From positions 5,219,157-5,283,156 of the forward strand of contig NC_054391.1 in assembly GCF_001625195.1 (NCBI RefSeq): a DNA stretch of 64,000 bases. Direction: 5' to 3'. This document shows, in pieces, positions 56,200-64,000 of this stretch. The notes under the pieces were generated by a model. That model was given only the letters and a program-made list of their open reading frames with translations. It was not told where the DNA came from and did not search any database. Made by a program: the position numbers and the translations under genes. Source of the stretch: Drechmeria coniospora. Its lineage: Eukaryota > Ascomycota > Sordariomycetes > Hypocreales > Ophiocordycipitaceae. The first letter of the stretch is position 1; each line of letters begins with the position of its first letter.

Positions 56200-56424
56200 A
56201 GTAAGTACACCTACAGTGCTTGAGCGCAGTAAGTAAGTACTTGTAAGTTGGTGGGTGTTGGTGTAGCCCTATTATTACTTGGCAGGTATAAGTACGCATA
56301 TTTGCCCGTACTTACAGTACAGAGTACTGTAATGAGTACGGAGTACAACTACATTTACTTACTGTACTTACAGTAATTACTTACGGAGTACAGAGATAAA
56401 GCGGCAAGTAATCATTGATTGGCT
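56200..56424. repeat. GTAC / ACGGAGT repeat island 16 with 14-mer copy 2
   Basis: AGTAAGTAAGTACTTGTAAG at about 56228 leads to GTACTTACAGTACAGAGTACTG (about 56309), GAGTACGGAGTACAAC (about 56334) and TTACGGAGTACAGAG (about 56380). It ends in the second copy of the 14-mer at 56411-56424. Confidence 0.75.
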
Positions 56425-57952
56425 CAGCAATCAAGCTCCGAGTGACGGCAGATCCACTCCTCTCCGGAGCAGTTGCACCGGCCCAAGGTGACGTCGAACT
56501 GCGAGCTTCCTTCCCAGCGTCCACTGGCTGCGCCAGAACGGCGGAGAGGGAGGGTGATGGCGTGCGAGCGGCCTTTTGAAAGTTGCCACCGACTCCCTCG
56601 ATCGCGCGATGCAAAAAAAGGGCGGTCGATGCATCCTCAGTCGGACAGAATGAGGGTGGCAAATTTGCAACTTTTGCATGTACTCCGTAATCCTCCGTAC
56701 CTCGATGGGTCATCCAGGTCATCGAGCTGTTGCAGAAATTGCCGAATCCAGCAGGTTAGGCCCCACCGTGGCGAAAAGAGGCTTGCACTGCCAGCTACTG
56801 ATCGTCGTCCTCCGTCTTTCTCGCACAGTGCAGACATCTGCTGTCCCCGTTGCTGCTGCTGGATGGTGACATATCCTCCCTCTCCCGCATCCCTACTGTA
56901 CCACCACTGTAAGTAGATGCGTGCCGGAACCTACTGCATGCAACACTACAACGTGCTACACTCTGTACATGGAGATCCATTCAACCGCCACCCGCACTGC
57001 CAAGTTGCCGCATGTGATGCACCCACGGAGCCATAGTTCCCAGATTCACGCTGATCGGAACCACAATCCCGCGACGAGCATGTCCTGCGGCATGTGTTGT
57101 GTTGGGCTGTAGTTTTCGCTGCATTTTTCGACGTCGTCCGTCAAGTTGATGCCGGCCATGCTTCGTGATGGCCTGTGTTACCATGTCCTGGCTCGACCCA
57201 TGGCGTCCGTCGCAGCGCTCTCCGGCTGGACAAAGGTTCCACAACACTGACACTGGATGTGCGAGCAGTGGTCGTACAGAGTAATAGGAGGCTTTATTCA
57301 CTTCCCAAAATACTCGCTACCTTTATTTGTGCCTCTCCCCCTGCCAAGATGGCCGAACGTCGCGAGGAGAAGCGGGAAGCGGGATGGCGGCACGGCGGGA
57401 TGGAGGCGAGGTGGGATGGATGCTTTCTGCCCATTCATCGCGAGTCCCAACACGGCCACTTGCAACGAGGGATGGCAGGACGTATTGGATGCCTAGGAAG
57501 TATCGGCGGTGGCCTGGCCGGTTTGAGAGGCAAGCGACACTGCTGGATCGACGGAGGACTCCGAGCTCGTCGAAATTTGTGCCGCCTAGTGAAGACGACT
57601 CAAAAAGCAAGCTGCCTCCGTCGCCAGTCACAACAATCCACACTGTGCATCCCGCCAACCCTCACCTCCCTCCCAGCAACATAACGCTACCTGCCCACCC
57701 ACCTACCGCCTCGGTCAACCTTTGCTTTGGTTCCTCGTCGCCCTGCTCTGGCTGCCATTGACGGCAGCTGTGGACATCTGTCCCTGCTTGACGGTGCCGT
57801 TTTCGATCCCTGCGGGCTCGAGTTTCTCCTCAACCGAGAGCTACATGGCGAGCCATTGACCCCATCATCTCGCTCGCCCACGTCGTCTACCTCATGCCAC
57901 CGCGCCATTCCGGCCGTTGCCTATTGCCCCCTCTGCCCTTCAGCTTTCAAGG

Positions 57953-57997
57953 GAGAGGTGCGAGAGGTGCGAGAGGTGCGAGGGGTGCGAGTGGTGC
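57953..57997 (+). repeat. 9-bp minisatellite upstream of the phytochrome start
   Basis: Five consecutive 9-bp units, three exact GAGAGGTGC followed by two one-base variants, end 41 bp before the chosen ATG. They are in frame with the phytochrome and would read as REV-type triplets if translation began at the upstream ATG at 57727. Confidence 0.9.
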
Positions 57998-58038
57998 ACC
58001 TCTCTCATCACCCTTCTCCCGCCCCGACGCCGCCCACC

Positions 58039-61000
58039 ATGGACGAGCCGCAGGAGGAGCAGGCACCCCCATCGGCGCCCTCACCCAGAGTGGCAGAGTC
58101 CAAGACGCATGGTGACCGTCCATCTCCTGCAGTGGCCCATGGCGCCATCGTCCTCCCAGAAACCACCGATCAGCCTCAAGGCTCCACGGTGTACCCGGCA
58201 CGCGTCCCGTCCTGCAGCGCCAGCTCTTCCCAGCAGGTCGGACACCAATCCACCCCCTCGGATCTCTCTGGCGACCGAGTCTTTCCTATCCGATCCGTCG
58301 TCAGCGTCGACCCTTCATCGACAAAGGGTTCGATGGCCGGAGATGACCGTTCCTCGCCCTTCTTCGTCGATCCCGACGGTCGAGATGGCTCTCATCGTCC
58401 GGGTAAGCCTCGAAGGGAGCCTTCGACGGCTGGCCTCCCGTCTTCCATCACGGCAGCCGGTGATCGAGCGGCTCGCCTGCGGACGAAGCGGCCCATGAGC
58501 GGCCCCTTCTCGAGCATACAGGCCGATGCTGCGAGGCAGGGAACCGTGCCTCCCCTGTCTCTGAACGTTGTCATGTCGGACCGGGAATCCGATGCGTCCG
58601 GCTCCCATGACGGCGATCTCTCCTCCTCCGTCTCTGCTACCGCCCCGCCCCGGCCGGAGAGCCCCTGTACCGTGTCAGGACCAGAGTCCCTGGCCGAGTT
58701 GCCTCATGTCACCACGCGCTTCACTCACATCGAAACCGAGGATGGCCACGCCGTCATCACCGGGCGGGACGGCACCTTGCAGCGTTGCGAGGACGAGCCC
58801 ATCCATACCCCCGGCGCCGTCCAGGGGTTTGGCGTCCTCCTGGCCCTCCGAGAGGAGGACGAAGGCTGCTTCGTCGTCCGCTATGTCAGCGAGAACTCGG
58901 AACGGATGCTCACCTACAGCCCCAAGCAGCTGTTTGAGCTCAAAAACTTCATGGATATCTTGACCGAGGAGCAGCAGGACAACCTGCTCGACCACATAGA
59001 CTTTATTCGCGACGAGGATGCCGATCCTTCCGTCAACGGACCCGAGGTCCTCAGCCTCTCGATCCGACCACGTCAGAGGACGAGGACCATCAAGCTCTGG
59101 TGTGCCATCCACATCAACTCGGCCCACCCCGATCTCGTCATATGCGAGTTCGAGCTCGACGACGACCGGCAGTATCCGCTCAGACCCGAGGACGAGTCGA
59201 CTCCAGATACGCCGCACGATACCTTGCATTCGAACCCGACGTTGGAGGAGATTGAGGAGAGCACCGAGATACTGAACAAGCCCCTCCGTGTCTTGCGAAG
59301 TGCCCGGAAGCAGCGAGGCGAGCAGGGTGCCATGCGCGTCTTTGACATCCTGTCGCAGGTGCAGGAGCAGCTTTGCGCCGCCTCCACGCTCGACAGCTTC
59401 CTCAAGGTTCTCGTCGGCATCGTCAAGGAGCTCACCGGTTTCCACCGAGTCATGATCTACCAGTTCGACTCCAACTTCAACGGCAAGGTCGTCACCGAGC
59501 TCGTCGACACGTCCCAAACCATAGATCTCTACAAGGGACTTCACTTTCCCGCCAGCGACATCCCCGCCCAGGCGTTGAACCTCTACAAGGTCAACAAGGT
59601 GCGTCTTCTCTACGACCGGGACCTTGAAACGGCCAGGATTGTCTGCCGCACCCAAGGAGACTTGGAGGTGGCCCTCGACATGACGCACGCCTACCTGAGG
59701 GCCATGTCGCCCATCCACCTCAAATACTTGGCCAACATGGCCGTCCGATCGTCCATGTCCATCTCCATCGCCGCCTTCGGCGAGCTGTGGGGCCTCATAG
59801 CCTGCCACTCCTACGGGCCTCGCGGCATGCGCGTCTCCTTTCCCATAAGGAAGTTGTGCCGCCTGGTGGGGGACACTGCCTCTCGAAACATCGAACGACT
59901 CTCGTACGCCTCAAGGCTGCAGGCCCGCAAGCTGATCAACACCGCCCCGACGGACAAGAACCCCTCGGGCTACATCGTCGCCTCGTCCGATGACCTCCTG
60001 AAACTGTTCGATGCCGACCTGGGCCTGCTCTCGATTAAGGGTGAGACGAAGATCCTGGGCTCCGTCGAGGACAGCCAGGAGGTGCTGGCGTTGCTCGAGT
60101 ACCTGCGCATGCGCAAGTTGACCTCCATCTTCGCCTCCCAGGCCGTCGGCCAAGACTTTCCTGACCTGTGCTACCTGCCCGGCTTTCAAATCATAGCAGG
60201 CCTGTTGTATGTGCCTCTGAGCGTCGGCGGCCTGGACTTCATCGTCTTCTTGCGCCGAGGGCAGGTGAAGGAAGTAAAATGGGCTGGCAACCCGTACGAG
60301 AAAACCATCCGGGAGGGCACCGCAGGGTACTTGGAACCCAGAAGCAGCTTCAAGTCCTGGCACGAGACCGTCGTCGGCACTTGTCGCGAATGGACCGGGG
60401 AGCAGGTCGAGACGGCCGCGGTCCTCTGCCTCGTTTATGGTAATCGCTCTCCATTTCATCTGCTACTTGGAAGGACCCTGCGCTGATCGTCGCTGTCAGG
60501 TAAATTCATCGAGGTCTGGAGAGAGAAGGAGGCGGCGATACAGAGAAGCAAGCTGACGCGCCTGCTCCTTGCCAACTCGGCCCACGAAGTGCGAACTCCG
60601 CTCAACGCCATCATCAACTATCTTGAAATTGCGCTCGAAGGCACCCTTGACACGGAAACTCGGAAGAACCTCATCCGTTCCCATTCGGCCTCAAAATCTC
60701 TCATATACGTTATCAACGACCTGCTTGATCTGGCCAAGATTGAGGAGGGCCAAGATTTGGTCAAGGATGAGATTTTCGACTTGATGGCATGCATCCGGGA
60801 AGCGACCGATCCGTTCTACATCGACGCGAAGCGCAAGGGGATCCAGTACGAGGTAGCATCCCACCCGGGCCTCCCTAGGTTCGTCCACGGCGATGGGCGG
60901 ATATTGCGGCAAGCGATCAGCAACATCACGGCGAATGCCATCGCCCACACCAAGGTCGGTTCGGTTGAAGTCGAAGTTTTGGTGTCAGAAATCAGGGATA

Positions 61001-62602
61001 GGCAGGCCAGTATCGAAATAATCGTCGCTGATTCCGGTGCGGGAATGAGTGCGAAGCAGCTGGATGCCCTGTTTCGTGACCTGGAGCAGGTTAGCAGCGA
61101 AGAAGCGGAACAGGTGGACACGTCGCCAGACCTGTCGGCGAAAGCAGACAAACCGCGAACCCTTGGCCTCGGACTCGCAGTTGTGGCCCGCGCCGTGAGA
61201 AATATGGATGGCCAACTGCGTCTGAAGTCGGAGGAGGGACAGGGCACGCGGTTCGTCGTTCAGCTGCCATTCTTGTTGCCCGACGAGTCATCTACCTCCA
61301 TGGCCAGTTTCCACACTAGCCCCTTGTCGCATTGCGTCACCATCGCTTCGGATTCTGCGACCGCACCGGCAGGTGAAATGACGCTCATTGACCGCAGCCG
61401 AGCCATCAATGTGGTGCACGGCGAGGAGAAGACCGATGGAAAGGAGGCCGTTGCAGGAAGTCAGCCCACCATTGGCAGTTTGTCTAGTCAGGCAAGCCGC
61501 CGGAGTGGCGCTGACCGGCTCATAAACGCCATCCAGACGCCATTGCCTTTCAATGATGCTCAGGGGGAGGAGAATTTCACGAGCCATCGAGACTCGCAAG
61601 ATCCCATCCGCTCCGGTTCCAGCTGGTGCGCCGCGTTGAAGGCGAATGATGGGGCCGGCTTTGTACTACCCCCAAGTGTCAACTCGCGAGCAGCCATCCC
61701 GTCAGCTTCTGCTCGCCCTCACCAGAAACAGACTACACTTGAACCGGGAGATGCCAAGCCGCATGTTCGGGCCATCAAGGTTCCGGAGGAATATACGGAT
61801 ATTCCGGCGGCATCGCGACAGAATGAACAATCGCGCGTGCTACTTGGCATAGCAAGTGGCAATGAGATCGGGGATGGTCCGGCCAAGACCGAAACACGAA
61901 ATGGCGAGATGCACAGCAGTGCGCCGATGCGCGCCCTGGTCGCCGAGGACAATCCGATCAACATGAAAATTCTGCAGAAGAGGCTCGAGAGAACCGGTCA
62001 CGAAGTATACCATGCTGTGAATGGCGAAGTCTGTGCTGCATTGTTCAAGGATGAACCCTCCAAGTTTGATATCATCCTCATGGATATGCAGGTAAGGGTA
62101 CCGTCCGCTTTTCGATCTTGTCATGTGAACTGACTGTCATGGGGAGATGCCTATTGTCGATGGACTTGCAAGTGTCAAGATCATTCGCTCTATCGAAAAC
62201 TCGACGGAGCACAAGGGACACTCAAAACTCGCAGAAATTAACGGCCGCATCCCGGTCTTTGCCGTCTCTGCCTCATTGGTCGAAACGCGAATACGGACGT
62301 ATGTCGATGCTGGATTTGACGGGTGGATTTTAAAACCAATAGACTTTGATCGACTGCACACGCTGCTCAAGGGAATATACGATTCGCAGACACGGGATTC
62401 CTGCCTGTACATTCCGGGACAGTGGGAACGTGGCGGTTGGTTTTTATCGCGAAATGGAAACGAGGGCGATGATGACTTGCAGATTACGCCCAAAGCTGAT
62501 ATGACTACAACGAGGACTACCAGCGAGACGAACCCGATCGCGCGAGATCTAGCATCCGCAGTGCAAGATACTAGAGACATCTGCGTTGATGAACGGAATT
62601 GA
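58039..62602 (+). CDS. fphA: Fungal phytochrome, red-light-sensing hybrid histidine kinase
   Basis: Exons 58039-60439, 60500-62091 and 62147-62602, giving 1482 residues. After a disordered N-terminus of about 225 residues comes the PAS domain with C250 in RCEDEPIHTPGAVQGFG. This is the biliverdin-linking cysteine position of fungal and bacterial phytochromes. The GAF domain carries FPASDIPAQ with D507, and the PHY tongue has PRSSF at 767-771. The kinase follows: H829 in NSAHEVRTPLNAI, an N-box around ISNITANAIAHT, and G-boxes DSGAGMS and LGLGLAVV. The C-terminal receiver has EDNP, phosphoacceptor D1329 (ILMDMQMP) and K1394 (WILKPID). All catalytic residues looked for are present. In relatives it acts in nucleus and cytoplasm, controlling development and stress signalling. 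The start ATG (context CCACCATGG) is preferred to the in-frame ATG at 57727, which would add 104 residues. Confidence 0.95.
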
Positions 62603-63356
62603 AGGCGTCTTAACACTTGGAGTGTGCCCAAGGGGCACTTTGAACCATCTAAAGACGACCAGTCTCGCATGGACGAGGACAGACCCTCCTATTCGAACTG
62701 GGTCATGATTTTCTCTAAAGCTGAGACGAAAACCAGGCTGCGGAAACAATCTTTGGTACCCAACACAGTAAAAAGTCCCTAGCCCATCAGATGCCGCGAA
62801 ACTACCTTCACGATATGCTTTCTGGGTCGCCGGCATGATCGTGCAAGAAAATTCCCCTTGAGTTCGAGATCAGGGCGTTGAGAATAACGACCTAGAATAC
62901 CGATGGCGTGTGACGGCTACGTGATCCCTATAACATGAGTCTTTGCATCGTCTCAGCTTTAGGCTATGCTTCCTCGCTTTACCATGAGGGATTTTCAATG
63001 GTAGAATTTGTTCTGGTGCCGCCCATCGGGCTGGACGCGTGCATCAAGTGAGATGAACAACAACGCTACGAGGAAATGAACATAACGTATATCGCGAAGG
63101 CCGGTGCATAGAGCAGAGGTGTATTGCAGAAATAGGCCGTTGCTTGCAGATGCATATTGGCGCTTGGGCACTAGCCTCGTCTCGAAAGGATGGACAAGAA
63201 ATGGGTTAAAGGGATACCATCGATGAGAGGTGACGAGGTAGAAATCTCATGCCGCATGACTATTGCAAAGGGGGGTATATATTCAGGAAGACGCTTCCAA
63301 ACCGGCGACCAAGGGAAAAGCGAAACGCACAAGGCATAGCCATCTGCAAACAGGGT
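62603..63356. other. Convergent interval phytochrome / ABC transporter
   Basis: A 754-bp 3'-3' interval. I see no gene, repeat island or other structure in it. Confidence 0.6.
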
Positions 63357-64000
63357 CTACGAGCGGCCCAAGCACCACAGCTTGGACCAAGCTTTCTGCC
63401 TCTTCTCCTCGTAATTTTCCTCACGCACGTTGTGCCTGCCGACGATGGTCAAGAATACCTGATCAAGCGTGGTTGGACTGACGCTGTACTGCACTCCTAG
63501 CTGGACTTTATGCTCCTCGAGCAGGCCGACGAGCTGGCCGATGGCCGCGCCGTCGTGGCTCGCGGAAGCGGCCTCGGCGGGGCGGTCGTGCATGACGCCG
63601 GGGTCAGGGTCGAGGGTATCGACAGTCTCGAGGGTATCAACAGTCTCGATGTTGCCGACGGTTGTCTTGTCCGAGGAGGAAAGGGCATCGGCAACGTCGC
63701 GGGCAGGGACGGAAAAGCGCAACTGTCCGTGGTATGTCTTGGTGTCAAGGGTGGCTGACGGGAGGACCTCCTGGATCCAGGAAGTGATGCGCTGCATCTC
63801 GGCATCTGACGTGCGTGGGGCCGTCGTAGACACGAGGTGGACGTGCAAAGCGTCGCCAAAGCGGTGGCGGAGGTCGTCCGGCGTTCCGAGGGCGAGCATC
63901 CGACGAGCGATAATTCCAGCCCGGCCAGCGAGAGCGTCGGCTTCCTCCATGCTGTGCGTCGTTAGCAGAATGGAGCGGCCGGGGACGGTGGCCGCGAGCG
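63357..64000 (-). CDS. ABC transporter, ABCA subfamily (C-terminal part)
   Basis: The reverse strand encodes the last 213 residues of a protein that enters from beyond the right edge. It begins in the second nucleotide-binding domain just before the H-loop: GRSILLTTHSMEEADALAGRAGIIA, with the switch histidine in TTHS. The ABCA-type C-terminal region follows (LGTPDDLRHRFGDALHVHLVS, then SVSPTTLDQVFLTIVGRHNVREENY). LTTHSMEEAD followed by a regulatory extension with LDQVFL is typical of ABCA/DrrA-related ATPases; ABCA members move lipids across membranes. The substrate is unknown. No Walker A or B, nor any membrane segment, lies inside the window. An 18-bp direct repeat lies within the coding region. 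Confidence 0.88.
   Translation of the reverse strand, partial: LAATVPGRSILLTTHSMEEADALAGRAGIIARRMLALGTPDDLRHRFGDALHVHLVSTTAPRTSDAEMQRITSWIQEVLPSATLDTKTYHGQLRFSVPARDVADALSSSDKTTVGNIETVDTLETVDTLDPDPGVMHDRPAEAASASHDGAAIGQLVGLLEEHKVQLGVQYSVSPTTLDQVFLTIVGRHNVREENYEEKRQKAWSKLWCLGRS
63612..63647 (-). repeat. 18-bp coding tandem repeat in the ABC transporter
   Basis: Two 18-bp units (63612-63629 and 63630-63647) differ at one base. They encode the ETVDTL-type duplication in the linker before the final LDQVFL region. Confidence 0.9.

Larger units (their letters stand above)
46498..58038. other. 11.5-kb gene-free divergent interval (copper fist / phytochrome)
   Basis: The largest gene-free stretch. 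I could not support any gene. Long frames (for example 47898-48851 minus, 52833-53804 minus and 54761-55339 plus) overlap others on both strands, have Arg/Ser/Pro/Cys-rich composition and show no motif. It contains repeat islands at about 48480-49440, 51280-52880, 54120-54680 and 56200-56400. Smaller repeats are an ATTC/AATC-rich run at about 47213-47252, a 16-bp tandem at 50586-50633 and a 14-mer at 54753 and 56411. A CT-rich tract near 54880-54970 resembles a fungal 5' leader but leads to no recognisable gene. Confidence 0.6.

Noticed and set aside
57727..58038. Upstream in-frame start for the phytochrome
   Set aside because: Adds 104 residues including the minisatellite translation and has no family resemblance; the ATG at 58039 has a better context. 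Kept only as an alternative.

Overview
The window is nuclear DNA of a filamentous ascomycete, most likely a sordariomycete of the Hypocreales. The evidence is many short GT-AG introns (about 50-110 nt) with CTRAC-type branch points, and fungal-specific families: a Pth11-like rhodopsin-domain receptor, a DAL5-type transporter, a copper-fist factor, a Zn2Cys6 factor and a fungal phytochrome. Species was not determined; the order is a judgement from protein resemblance. Fourteen protein genes are supported: twelve complete and two cut by the window edges. No tRNA, rRNA or CRISPR array was found.

Layout: NCS6 (-, cut at the left edge), RPL8 (+), Pth11-like receptor (-), a gene-free stretch of 6.8 kb, DAL5-type MFS transporter (+), PCK1 (-), a gene-free stretch of 4.9 kb, SUP35 (-), YRB30-like RanGTP-binding protein (+), JmjC/cupin protein (-), CKB1 (+), PAN2 (-), SAM methyltransferase (-), Zn2Cys6 factor resembling Rgt1 (+), copper-fist factor (-), a gene-free stretch of 11.5 kb, phytochrome (+), and an ABCA-type ABC transporter (-, cut at the right edge). 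All intron boundaries were read by eye from splice signals and reading frame.

Most genes are unlinked housekeeping or regulatory functions: tRNA thiolation, ribosome, translation termination, Ran cycle, CK2, mRNA deadenylation and gluconeogenesis. Three are environment-sensing regulators (glucose-type Zn2Cys6, copper, red light). There is no biosynthetic gene cluster and no recognisable transposase or reverse transcriptase.

The most unusual feature is non-coding. Islands are saturated with the tetranucleotide GTAC and the heptamer ACTCCGT/ACGGAGT, in direct, head-to-head and tail-to-tail order. They lie in seven of the eight intergenic intervals that contain at least one gene 5' end. None of the six convergent (3'-3') intervals has one, although some of those are as long as island-bearing ones. 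Other points of note are a 973-nt intron in PCK1, a His/Glu repeat in the Zn2Cys6 factor, a Q/Y/G-rich prion-like N-terminus in SUP35, and a 9-bp minisatellite just before the phytochrome start.
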